Part shown: positions 8,789-17,236 of the stretch, one piece after another
Layout of the letters: the number at the start of each line of letters is the position of its first letter
Numbering within the stretch: the stretch's first letter is position 1
DNA from: Nitritalea halalkaliphila LW7
GTDB taxonomy: Bacteria > Bacteroidota > Bacteroidia > Cytophagales > Cyclobacteriaceae
Length of the DNA: 51,383 nt
NCBI RefSeq assembly: GCF_000265075.1
Contig: NZ_AJYA01000057.1
Coordinates: 1 to 51,383, forward strand
Reading direction: 5' to 3'
The notes under the pieces: generated by a model
The model's input: only the letters and a program-made list of their open reading frames with translations
The model's database searches: none
Told to the model about the DNA's origin: nothing
Position numbers and translations under genes: made by a program

Positions 8789-10317
8789 TGGAAGTAGTAA
8801 ATGCCTTTATGAGTTGGGTTTTCAGAAACCGCATCGGTCAGATCGAGCGCTTTATGGAGGATCCTGAAGAAGTCCAGCAGGGCATCTTCGAAGAACTAAT
8901 AGAGGCGGGGAAAGAGACCGCTTTCGGGAAAAAATACGGATTTTCGAAAATTCGGAGTTACGAGGACTTTGCACGGCAGGTGCCCATCCACACCTACGAA
9001 GACCTGCAGCCCTACATCGAGCAGACGATGCGTGGGGAGCAGGGGATTCTCTGGCCTGGGAAAATCGAGTGGTTTTCTAAGAGCTCGGGCACCACATCCA
9101 GCAGGAGTAAGTTTATTCCCGTGTCGCAGGAATCTTTAGAGGACTGCCACTTTAAAGGGGGGAAGGACATGCTTTCGCTGTACCTGAACAACTATCCGGA
9201 GTCCAAATTATTTACAGGAAAAACCCTGAGCATCGGGGGGAGCCTGAGCCAAAACCCCTTTCGGAAAGACAATGAACAGCAGGTCGGCGATGTGTCTGCG
9301 GTGATCATGCATAACCTACCCCTCTGGGTACAGTTCGCGCGAACGCCGAGCCTGGAAATCGCGCTGATGAGCGAATGGGAGGAAAAAATAGAGAAAATGG
9401 CGCGGGAGGTGATGGAGGAAAATGTGGTGAGCATTTCGGGTGTTCCCACTTGGACCATCGTGCTGCTGCGCCGCATTCTGGAGCTGAAGGGCGCCAAAAA
9501 TATATTGGAGGTGTGGCCGAATCTGGAGGTATTTTTTCATGGCGCCGTCGCCTTCGGTCCTTACCGTGAGGTGTTTCGGGAGCTGATCCCCTCTGACAAG
9601 ATGCGGTACATGGAGACTTATAATGCCTCTGAAGGATTTTTCGGGATACAGAATGATCGGGAAGAAACTGACATGCTGCTTATGCTAGATTATGGCATCT
9701 TTTACGAGTTTATCCCGATGGAGGACTGGGAAAGTAGCTCCCCGCGGGTGCTGCCGCTCTCGGAGGTGGAGCTGGGTAAGAACTACGCCCTGCTCATCAG
9801 CACCAACGCCGGCCTGTGGCGCTATAAAATCGGTGACACGGTAAAATTCACTCAGATAAAACCCTATAAAATTAAAATCTCAGGCCGAACGAAGCACTTT
9901 ATCAATGCCTTCGGTGAGGAGGTAATCGTAGAAAACGCAGAGCAGGCGATCGAAAAAGCTGCGGGAGATACCGATTCTCGGATCGTAAACTTTACCGCCG
10001 CACCCGTGTACTTTAATGGTGCTAAGGAAAAGGGACGCCACGAATGGATCATCGAATTTTCGCGTATGCCCGAGGATCGCGAGGCCTTTGCAGCACGGCT
10101 GGACGAGCACCTTCGGGAGGTCAATTCAGACTATGATGCCAAGCGGTATCGCGATTTAGCGCTCACGGCACCGCTCATTCACTTCGTGGAAGAAGGACTT
10201 TTCGAAGCTTGGATGCGCCAGCGTGGCAAGCTGGGAGGCCAGAATAAAGTTCCACGCCTTTCAAACGATCGTAGCTACATCGACGAAATTCTGCAGCTCA
10301 TGGAGAAAAAGGCGTGA
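8788..10317 (+). CDS. GH3 auxin-responsive promoter family protein (acyl-adenylate ligase fold)
   Basis: A 509-residue member of the GH3 branch of the ANL adenylating superfamily. Visible motifs are the nucleotide-binding SSGTTSSRSKFIPVS (about residue 95), YNASEGFFG (motif II) and YKIGDTVKF (motif III). Plant GH3 enzymes couple amino acids to hormones. The bacterial substrate is unknown. In Bacteroidota GH3 genes are commonly found beside lptB, as here with a one-base overlap. Confidence 0.92.
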   Translation: MEVVNAFMSWVFRNRIGQIERFMEDPEEVQQGIFEELIEAGKETAFGKKYGFSKIRSYEDFARQVPIHTYEDLQPYIEQTMRGEQGILWPGKIEWFSKSSGTTSSRSKFIPVSQESLEDCHFKGGKDMLSLYLNNYPESKLFTGKTLSIGGSLSQNPFRKDNEQQVGDVSAVIMHNLPLWVQFARTPSLEIALMSEWEEKIEKMAREVMEENVVSISGVPTWTIVLLRRILELKGAKNILEVWPNLEVFFHGAVAFGPYREVFRELIPSDKMRYMETYNASEGFFGIQNDREETDMLLMLDYGIFYEFIPMEDWESSSPRVLPLSEVELGKNYALLISTNAGLWRYKIGDTVKFTQIKPYKIKISGRTKHFINAFGEEVIVENAEQAIEKAAGDTDSRIVNFTAAPVYFNGAKEKGRHEWIIEFSRMPEDREAFAARLDEHLREVNSDYDAKRYRDLALTAPLIHFVEEGLFEAWMRQRGKLGGQNKVPRLSNDRSYIDEILQLMEKKA

Positions 10318-10355
10318 AAAAATAGTCCCATCCAATATTTGATATACACCCTATT

Positions 10356-11084
10356 CTATAAACTTCCCTTATTCCAGTTGTGTGGAAACCCTATTTCCAG
10401 TTGTACAAAGAAGTAAGGAAAAGAATCTTTGGGAGCATTTTGTAAGTCTGTAAAAAAGGACTCCCACTGGTATTTTCCGGTGGGGATCCTATAGGCAAAC
10501 TTCACCCGAAACATACCTGTGGATTCTACCCAATGTTCTGATAGATCAACCCCAAAACCCACCAATATTCCTTCTGAAAAGTGCTGAAGGTTTACGGAAG
10601 TACCTGGGTTTTGCAGCAAATTTTCTATAGTATCAGATGCTATTTCTTTAGACAGGATAAGTCTGGTATCTGTCAGAGATAGGCCAACCAAGGGATAAAA
10701 TGTAAACGACCCCTTTCTAAACAAGTGATACTGCAAGAAGATGTTGGCCGTAAGAGGAGTTCGATTTATTTGTGCGTTAAGTGCATCGATCGATACAGAT
10801 TGAGAACCGATCAACGCATTAATCCCTGTCTCAAAACGCTTCATTCTGTAGTGTACTCCAAGTCCATAATTCAGACTACCCCGAGGAATGTGCGGGTATC
10901 CTGAAGCAACCAGTAACTGATTAAGATTACTTGGTGTTGATGTCATAAAGGAAGGAATGATCAAGGATACACTAAATCCTCTATCATAGTCAGGCCTATC
11001 TCTGACCGTATTCCAAAAGGACTCTTGCGCATTCGACACAAACGAGATCAGTAAGGCTATGCATGCTAAAATAGTTTTTTTCAT
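10356..11084 (-). CDS. Secreted outer-membrane barrel-like protein, hypothetical
   Basis: A 242-residue protein with a signal peptide (MKKTILACIALLISFVSNAQ, cut after about residue 20). The mature part has alternating hydrophobic strands and aromatic girdles (LNYGLGVHYRMKRFETGINALIG, TANIFLQYHLFRKGSFTFYPLVGL, YFFVQLEIGF), typical of a small beta-barrel or PorT-like fold. I do not recognise a specific family. The start lies one base after the stop of the broken gene at 11086, so the two are probably translationally coupled. The DNA is AT-rich compared with GH3 next door. Confidence 0.7.
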   Translation of the reverse strand: MKKTILACIALLISFVSNAQESFWNTVRDRPDYDRGFSVSLIIPSFMTSTPSNLNQLLVASGYPHIPRGSLNYGLGVHYRMKRFETGINALIGSQSVSIDALNAQINRTPLTANIFLQYHLFRKGSFTFYPLVGLSLTDTRLILSKEIASDTIENLLQNPGTSVNLQHFSEGILVGFGVDLSEHWVESTGMFRVKFAYRIPTGKYQWESFFTDLQNAPKDSFPYFFVQLEIGFPHNWNKGSL

Positions 11085-11085
11085 G

Positions 11086-12042
11086 TTACAATGCGACTTT
11101 TACTGTTGCATAAATTGTTTTTTTCCACAATCCTTTCCATTTTTCGTCCCACTTTTGGACAGCACCAATCATTCCTTTTCCCAAACCATATGTTAAGGCT
11201 GCGTACATTTTACCCCCCGCTACCGTTGTTTTAGTGGTTAACCCCGCGAATGCCGCTTTGTGGCCTAAATAAAGACTTTTCATTTTAATGCCAAAAGCAG
11301 CAAGTCCTGCAGTGTAAACTACAGCAACCGTAATTGCTGCTACTAGTAAGGCTCTAACTAAACTCCTTCCAAACCTTGTTCTTGTAAATCCATTTGCTAG
11401 CGCATTAGGATCTTGCAAAATTAAAGAAAGTTCATCGGTAATCTCATCGAATACATAAAACGCATCCGATAATTCCCCTCTATCCGTACTAGAAAGGTTT
11501 GTGTCAGATTTAATAACATCACCCCTGTTTTTACAAATGGTCTTCAATTGATTTCTAACCTGATTTTCTGACATAAAGCCTTTTTCATATTGATCAGCTA
11601 TTTGATTCATCGCATTTTCAAATTGATCAATATGCATTTTAACTCTAGGGCTCAAACTACTTTTGTCTAACACTGGTTCATTTACGAACCCATTTCCTTG
11701 AAAGGGGAAGTCCCATAAACTCTCTGGAATAACATTGAAAAAAGAATCATTCGTATTAAACCCGTGGGCTAAACCCCCAATATACCTTTCTATCCGATAC
11801 TCACTATCATAAATTGATCTAAAGTTTTTGCCTTTTGGGAATTTCTTGCTTCTTCCTGATAAATGTTCATTGCTTTGTTGCCAGCACTGAGGAATTTGAG
11901 CCTGTCGAATTTCTCTTCCACACTTTCAGGATTCTTGGCGAGCGGCTCTTCGTTTAGTTCTTGACAGGATGCGAAAAACAACAATCCAGTCAAACCGTTT
12001 GACCATAATCTGCCTTTAAAATTAAATCTGTAATGTTCTCAT
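11086..12042 (-). pseudogene. Lipoprotein gene broken by two frameshifts (gene B)
   Basis: Two open segments belong to one gene. Segment 1 ends at 11790 and has a lipobox FFASC followed by QELNEEPLAKNP. Segment 2 (11086-11673 from its first start) extends upstream without stops as KFPKGKNFRSIYDSEYR, IERYIGGLAHGF and so on to about 11847. A one-base slip at 11838-11847 joins them. A second slip near 12020-12030 separates the lipobox from the likely ATG at 12042 (MRTLQI, then NFKGRLWSNGLTGLL). Repaired, it would be about 317 residues with a Gly/Ala-rich hydrophobic region near the C-terminus (ALLVAAITVAVVYTAGLAAF). The function is unknown. The 5' region is a copy of that of the gene at 12814-14656. 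Confidence 0.65.
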
Positions 12043-12073
12043 AATCACATTTGTTTTAATTGAACGATGTAGT

Positions 12074-12101
12074 AAAAAATAAAAATCTTAATAAAAGTCA
12101 A
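12074..12101 (-). promoter_or_regulatory. Putative promoter of gene B (duplicated with that of gene A)
   Basis: On the minus strand, ACTTG (-33-like) is followed after about 17 nt by TATTTTTT (-7-like). The surrounding sequence aligns with the region upstream of the HExxH lipoprotein gene at 14705-14735. The last 30 bases before each ATG differ at only a few positions. Confidence 0.4.
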
Positions 12102-12140
12102 GTTCTTAAATAAAAAAATACTAAGTTTTTCATCCCATAA

Positions 12141-12272
12141 CTACGGCTGATGGTTTCCATTGTTTTGCAACAATCTATTTCTAAAGCCCTGCACTGTCTC
12201 TACTCCAGGACGCAATGCACCAAAGATTTGACTGACTGTATATCCGCTTACATTGTCTGTGAATCCGAGTCT
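12141..12272 (-). pseudogene. Remnant of a second copy of the HExxH lipoprotein gene (last ~43 codons)
   Basis: Read on the minus strand this gives RLGFTDNVSGYTVSQIFGAL, then RPGVETVQGFRNRLLQNNGN and HQP-stop. It is nearly identical to the C-terminus of the gene at 12814-14656 (GFTDNVSGYTISQIFGALRP and onward). It stops about 13 residues earlier. No upstream coding region remains in frame. The nucleotide identity is high, so the duplication or recombination is fairly recent. Confidence 0.8.
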
Positions 12273-12310
12273 GACAAAAACCCGTGTTAGTATCAATTAA
12301 GAAGTAGGAG

Positions 12311-12343
12311 AACTTTTCCAAAGTTTCGAACTTTGGAAAAGTT
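12311..12343. repeat. 13-bp perfect inverted repeat
   Basis: The arms aacttttccaaag and ctttggaaaagtt flank a 7-nt loop tttcgaa. There is no real T-run on either side, so it is a weak candidate for a terminator. It lies between the remnant gene and the small lipoprotein gene, near the break point of the duplicated segment. Confidence 0.6.
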
Positions 12344-12415
12344 TACTCCCAGATACTCACTTTATACCCAGCCTCACTAACTGATTTGTATCAGGTTTTA
12401 TTTTGGCCATAGTCC

Positions 12416-12802
12416 TTATTTCAAATCCTCTTCTGTGATCTCAAAGACAAACTTTTGGTAATGTTTTCTATTGACTACTAATAACCAACTATCCCTATCG
12501 TCCACATTGTATATATTCTTTCCAGGAGAATCTGGATAATAGGTTTTTAGAACTAAGTTATTCACTTTAATCTGTATAGAATCAACCCCGCTAAAAGAAA
12601 TACGCCATCCGCCAGAGTCACATATACTTAACTCTGTAAATGAAGCGTTTGGTTTAATTTCAGTATTTCGCCACTCAGTCCCTTCTTCAAATAAAACTAA
12701 ATTCAAATCTTTTTCTGTTTGATTTTCAATCAAATAGTCTACGCAATTATCTTTTATACAAGAAGTTAGCGCGAGCAAGATTAATACTACTATTTTTTTC
12801 AT
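12416..12802 (-). CDS. Small lipoprotein downstream of the HExxH lipoprotein
   Basis: Starting at the ATG at 12802, this is a 128-residue protein with an SPII signal (MKKIVVLILLALTSC). The mature part is predicted to be mostly beta (DYLIENQTEKDLNLVLF, GGWRISFSGVDSIQIKVNN) and has extra cysteines (IKDNCVDY, SICDSGG). An upstream TTG start is possible but would spoil the signal peptide. It begins 11 bp after the stop of the large lipoprotein gene, so the two form an operon. I do not recognise the family. A partner or inhibitor of the upstream putative protease is conceivable, but this is only inference from position. Confidence 0.65.
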   Translation of the reverse strand: MKKIVVLILLALTSCIKDNCVDYLIENQTEKDLNLVLFEEGTEWRNTEIKPNASFTELSICDSGGWRISFSGVDSIQIKVNNLVLKTYYPDSPGKNIYNVDDRDSWLLVVNRKHYQKFVFEITEEDLK

Positions 12803-12813
12803 GATCTCAGTTA

Positions 12814-14656
12814 TCAATTATAATAATACGCTTCAAATAAATTGTTCACAGCCTGTTGCTGACGGTTTCCATTGTTTTGGAGCAATCTATTCCTGAAACC
12901 TTGAACTGTCTCTACTCCAGGACGCAATGCACCAAAGATTTGACTGATCGTGTAACCGCTTACATTGTCTGTGAATCCAGGTCTTATCAGATCAGCATTA
13001 TTATCTACAAGATCGTGTAATAAACCGACTGGAATCCAGCCTTCCATTTCTCTTACTGGAAACCCAATTCTAATTATATCTTTATCTGAAGGTCTCTGAA
13101 AAGGCGTGAAATTCTCTAAACCAATCGGTCTTATAATTGGATTATTGTTGTTGTTACCAAAATGTTGTAGTGTCAGAAAATATCCATAGTAAAAACCCCA
13201 CATCTCACCTACAGCACATACACCATTATTATTGCCGTTGCCACTACCATAAGCACCATAGGTAATAATGTAATTGATGTATTTTATCCAATAAGCACTT
13301 CCTGCCTGCCTCATGTGCGAAGCATGCGCCAGTTCATGAAATGTCACACTGCTTACACTCGCAGTTCCAAGTGAAGATGAAGCCATAATTATTATATCTG
13401 GCTGGACAAACTTTGTAACTGTTGCAATAAGGTTTAGCACTATGTTCAATCCATTTGCCTTCAATAAAAAAGTGCTCAATTGTGAATTATTGGTAAATCC
13501 TACCAAGCCCCAAACTCTTCTAAGCATAGGTGCTGAACTAGAACCTGTGTTATCACTTGCTACTATCCTTAAATCTGAATGAGGTAAACCTACATTAAAC
13601 TGAGTACAATAGTTGAAATATTGAACCGTTGCATTATTGACAGTAGCAAAACGCCAAGCACTAGAGTTGGTAGAAAATGTAATTGAACGGCCCGCAGGAC
13701 TACCCTTCCCCCAATCATAACTTGCAGTAGAAAGGCTTATTATTGAAGGCCAAATTTTGAATCCTCGAGAATTCTTAAAAACTATCTCATAATTTACATC
13801 ATACTTATACGTATTATCTACGCTATAAAATCCATTAGTGTCTGTATAACCACTACCCCACTTAAACCACCTTCTAGTCTTGACTTTGACACCCATAACT
13901 GGATCATTTATGCCTGTAGTTGTATTTTGAACCCTAATAAAACCTTGAGGTCTTTGGTAAGACCTTAGATTGGGAGAATTAGGATTGACCCTTTCATTAG
14001 GGTCAAGGTTTCCTGTCATGACAAGAGACTCTTCTTCCAGTAGCTCCAAAAAAGAAAGTCCATCAGATCCTTTTAAATCTCTACGATCAGAGGCGTTATT
14101 TCCTTCTACTAGCGACTCTGGCAGGAACAATTCTTCTAAAACTTCATATAAAATCCCTTCGTGAAATTTATACGCTTTAGGAACTGATGTATAAATCCAA
14201 TAACCATCATCTTCTAGATCATCGTGTTCTAATTCTATAGTACCCTGTGCTACAATTTCATAATCCAGAGGTAAAATGGAATACTTTAAAGAGTCACTCA
14301 TAATTAGCTCCAAATCTTCATCAGATTTAATATGAAACTTTACATAATAATCAGTAACACTGATTTCCAAATCTTCACTCATCCATTTTGAAGAAGCTTG
14401 CAGCTTATCAAGGGCTGATTTTCTTGTCAATAGACTTTCAAAAGCTTTCCTCATATTTGCTACCGAATATGGGTTTTCAAGCTTTTTACCAAGATAACTT
14501 TGTATTTCACTACTGGGGTTTTCCTCAGAAATTAGTGGTAAATCCTCCTGGTGACAAGAGACTAATAGGAACAAACTAATGATCCCGACAACAGATAATC
14601 TGTTGAGTCGACCTTTACAAGCAAAAATGTGCTGTAATGTGCTGTAATGTGCTCAT
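12814..14656 (-). CDS. Large lipoprotein with HExxH zinc-protease motif; start codon out of frame (gene A)
   Basis: The open frame (12814-14574) encodes 586 residues beginning inside a signal peptide (FLLVSCHQE). The ATG at 14656 is followed by a 10-bp tandem repeat that shifts it out of frame, with termination after 13 codons. Removing one repeat unit gives MSTLQHIFACKGRLNRLS, then VVGIISLFLLVSC, an excellent SPII signal. No other ATG or GTG opens the frame in this region. The mature part has an acidic N-terminal region, a carboxypeptidase-regulatory-like beta domain (about 211-273, with GYTDTNGFYSVD) and HELAH at 413-417 with a downstream glutamate in GEMWG (457), as in gluzincins. No named peptidase family was recognised. 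It probably acts at the cell surface. AT-rich DNA suggests transfer. Confidence 0.75.
14626..14653. repeat. 10-bp tandem repeat, 2.8 copies, inside the start of gene A
   Basis: The unit aatgtgctgt is present two full times plus eight bases with no mismatch. It lies between the ATG at 14656 and the rest of the signal peptide. Because 10 is not a multiple of 3, each gain or loss of a unit changes the reading frame, and one copy-number state in three joins the ATG to the protein. The present state is out of frame. Confidence 0.85.
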
Positions 14657-14704
14657 AATAAAATTTGTTTTAATTGAAAAATACGTACTAAAATCACTCT
14701 TCTA

Positions 14705-14735
14705 GAAAAATAATGAAAAACTTCATGAAAACCAA
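14705..14735 (-). promoter_or_regulatory. Putative promoter of gene A
   Basis: On the minus strand ACTTG (-33-like) is followed after 20 nt by TATTTTTC (-7-like, consensus TAnnTTTG). The same arrangement appears upstream of gene B, and conservation of both copies supports a regulatory role. Confidence 0.4.
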
Positions 14736-14788
14736 GTCCCTCAATAAAAAATAATGCGAAAAGAAGACTATCAAATGACATAAAAACC

Positions 14789-15609
14789 CTATCGGACAGC
14801 CTCTGCCTGCACAAAACGATAATAGAAAATCGCTTCTGGATTCTCCAGTAGTGCATCCATTTCACTCAGCATCGCCTGTAATTCTGATTCGCTGATTCGG
14901 CCAGTGGCCAAAAGTACCGGCGCCCCGCTGCGCATTAAATTTTTCCAATAACGCAGCACCTGTTCGCGCTTTTCGGGCATACGGCGTCCAAATGAAAGCC
15001 ATCATCGCGTAGCGTAATCTGCTGAAAGCCCGCTTTCTGGAGCAAGCCCCCTAGCTTAACTCCCACATCAGGATCGCCGCCGATTTCGCGCTGGAAAGTG
15101 TTGTAGGCCTGCCAGTAGTGCATGACTGCCGGTTGATGCGGATAGGTATAGAATGTGGCATTAAAGACCTCGGTGACCCAAACTTTGCCGCCAGGCAAAA
15201 GCTGCTTCCATGTTTCCTTTAACACCTGTAGTGGGTTATGCACATGCTCAAGGACCCAGCAGATAAAAGCACCATCGAAGCCCCCCTGAAGGGGTATGGC
15301 ATGCGCATCGCCCTGGACGAACTGCACCTGATCAGCGGGCATCCCGAAGGCCTCTCGGTTTAGGTTTGCCTTGGCGATCTGGCTGGGCTCATATTCTAGG
15401 CCCGTAATGTGCAGCTGGGGAAAGCGCCGAAGTAAAATCTCCGTCTGTGCGCCCACACCCGAGCCGATTTCCAGCAGTCGCTGCACGCCGCTTAGGTCCA
15501 GCGTATCGTAAATAGGCCCTTCGATGACTGCCGCCTGCTCGCGGAGGCGCTCCTGCTCCTCGCTGAGGTAGCCGTGGATGTAGCGGGGTGCTGATGTAGG
15601 TTCACGCAT
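14789..15609 (-). pseudogene. SAM-dependent methyltransferase, frameshifted near the C-terminus
   Basis: The first 210 residues form a class I methyltransferase: motif I LLEIGSGVGAQTEIL (about residue 45), acidic end of strand 2 GLEYEPSQ, VQGDAHAIP, and motif IV-like FICWVLEHVHNP. At about 14979-14990 the frame changes. The other frame continues without a break as RMPEKREQVLRYWKNLMRSG, then APVLLATGRISESELQAMLS and on to a stop at 14789. This is the C-terminal helix region expected for the family. Repaired length is about 274. The substrate is unknown. The slip could be a sequencing indel. The +2 neighbour MaoC is divergent. Confidence 0.8.
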
Positions 15610-15935
15610 ACTATTTTTCCATTTTTTAGCGCATATCTTCCTGTGCCCCCTCCCCTAAAATTAGTGAAAGGAAGGGAATGCCTGAATCGCCGCTTTAAGA
15701 AAGGAAATTTCCACTAAAAAACGTAGATTTCCAAAATTCCGCTCAGAATCCCGTCACCCTGTCTCCAGCAGTTCACATGAATAAAGGCGGAATCCCCTTA
15801 TTTTCGCTCCACTACCTGCGGAAAGGACATGAATTCACCAGATTTTCCCTAAATTCACCGCTCTAAAGGATCTTGCACCCCGATTTTCTGTTGGTAAAAC
15901 CCGCGGATCCACTTACATGAAACCTGTTTTTTCTT
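15610..15935. other. Intergenic region between divergent methyltransferase and maoC genes
   Basis: No gene is seen in these 326 bp. The region should hold two divergent promoters, but no convincing -33/-7 pair stands out. A short block at 15808-15842 (ccactacctgcgg, then gaattcacc) resembles one at 1444-1480, and aattcaccg recurs once more at 15852-15860. Confidence 0.35.
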
Positions 15936-16445
15936 ATGGCACAACTAACCATTCGCTCTTTTGAAGATTTTCTCCCCTATGAAGGAAAGGAACTGGGCGC
16001 CTCCGATTATCACTGCATCAGTCAGGAGCAGATTAATCAATTCGCTTCTGCGACCTTAGACCACCAGTGGATTCATACGGATCCGGAGCGTGCGAAAACA
16101 GAGGGCAGCTTCGGAAATACCATCGCGCATGGCTACCTGACCCTGTCGATCGTTCCCTTCCTCTGGGACCAGATCGTCCGCGTGGAGAACTTAAAAATGA
16201 TGGTGAACTATGGGATAGAGTCTTTGCGCTTCGCCGCACCTGTTTTAGTAGATAGTGAGGTGCGCCTGCAGGCCAGCCTGCAAAAAGTCAGCAACCTCCG
16301 TGGCACCATAAAGGCGGAGGTGGCCGTCAAGTTAGAGATCAAAGACCAGAAAAAGCCAGCCTTCACGGGGGTTTTGGTCTTCTTATACCACTTTTTACCC
16401 GAAGAGGCGCCTAAGGCCGCTGATTTTTGGCGCCAGCCGAACTAG
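15936..16445 (+). CDS. MaoC family (R)-specific enoyl-CoA hydratase-like dehydratase
   Basis: A 169-residue hot-dog-fold hydratase. The hydratase 2 motif is visible: FASATLDHQWIHTDPERA followed by GNTIAHGYLTLS, giving the catalytic Asp and His (about residues 42 and 47) and the conserved GxxIAHG. It would hydrate trans-2-enoyl-CoA to (R)-3-hydroxyacyl-CoA. It is monocistronic and converges on the tcdA-like gene, with the two tails sharing an inverted repeat. Confidence 0.9.
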   Translation: MAQLTIRSFEDFLPYEGKELGASDYHCISQEQINQFASATLDHQWIHTDPERAKTEGSFGNTIAHGYLTLSIVPFLWDQIVRVENLKMMVNYGIESLRFAAPVLVDSEVRLQASLQKVSNLRGTIKAEVAVKLEIKDQKKPAFTGVLVFLYHFLPEEAPKAADFWRQPN

Positions 16446-16471
16446 TAAACACTTAGGCTGGCGCCAAAAAA
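16424..16471. repeat. 15-bp inverted repeat spanning the maoC stop
   Basis: The arms tttttggcgccagcc (16424-16438, coding for the end of MaoC) and ggctggcgccaaaaa (16456-16470) are perfect complements around a 17-nt loop. Both strands show T before and A after the stem, opposite to an intrinsic terminator. It may still fold in the 3' ends of both convergent transcripts. Confidence 0.6.
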
Positions 16472-16505
16472 TCCTCCTACGCACTGAGGGGAATAATACA
16501 TCCGT

Positions 16506-17236
16506 CTACTCAGCAGCCAGGAGGTCGTTTATCACGACGGAGGCACAGCTGCACCCGAAAGCTGCCGGCAAAAAAGACATCGTTCCGTAAGCCGATTTTT
16601 TATAATTCTTGCCGTCGGTGAGCATCAGGCTCTCCTTCATCGGGAGCTCGAGGGAGTACACCGCTTTCACGCCTTTCGCGATGCCCCTGCGGCGGAGGCG
16701 TTTACGTACCATCTTGGCCAACTTACAGTGGCGTGTTTCACTGATATCCCCGACACGGATCTGCGTAGGATCGACTTTGCCACCGGCACCCATGGAGCTG
16801 GCCACAGGGAAGCCGCGATTTACTGCCCCCTCGATGAGGTGCAACTTAGGGGTAAAGCTGTCGATGCAGTCCACCACATAATCGAAATGCTGCTCGGCCA
16901 GCAGCGCTGTCATCGGGAGAGGGGCTAAAAACTCTTGGATGACATGCAGCTTTAGCGCAGGATTAATCGCCAGCAGGCGCTGCTCCATCCATTTGGCCTT
17001 CGACTCGCCTACATTCAGCTGCGTAGCGGGAAGCTGTCGGTTTACATTACTGATGTCCACGGTGTCGCCATCGATGATGGTCATCTCCCCCACCCCAGAT
17101 CGGGCGATAAATTCCGCTGCGAAGGAGCTACTCCCCCGAGTCCCACGACAAGCACATGCTTGCGCGCTAACTTTTCCAGTCCCGCACGCCCTGTTATCAG
17201 TTCGGTGCGCGAGAGCCAAGCAAAAGGATCTGTCAT
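16506..17236 (-). pseudogene. tcdA: ThiF-family tRNA t6A dehydratase-like protein (TcdA/CsdL), frameshifted
   Basis: From the ATG at 17236 the frame reads MTDPFAWLSRTELITGRAGL, then EKLARKHVLVVGLGGV, and breaks at about 17125-17131. The other frame resumes at once with SSFAAEFIARSGVGEMTIID and runs to 16506. One missing base (probably G) restores GGVGSFAAEF, the nucleotide-binding loop. Other E1-like features are DGDTVDISNVNRQLPA, VDCIDSF, SSMGAGGKVDPTQIRVGDIS and KLAKMVRKRLRRRGI. TcdA makes the cyclic form of t6A37 in tRNA. Normal length after repair is 243. The start overlaps the stop of a tatD 3' fragment (ATGA), as expected for a former tatD-tcdA operon. Confidence 0.85.

Noticed and set aside
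14653..14865. A 70-codon open frame on the minus strand downstream of the methyltransferase
   Set aside because: It overlaps the C-terminal continuation of the methyltransferase in another frame, has no family features, and runs into the gene A promoter.
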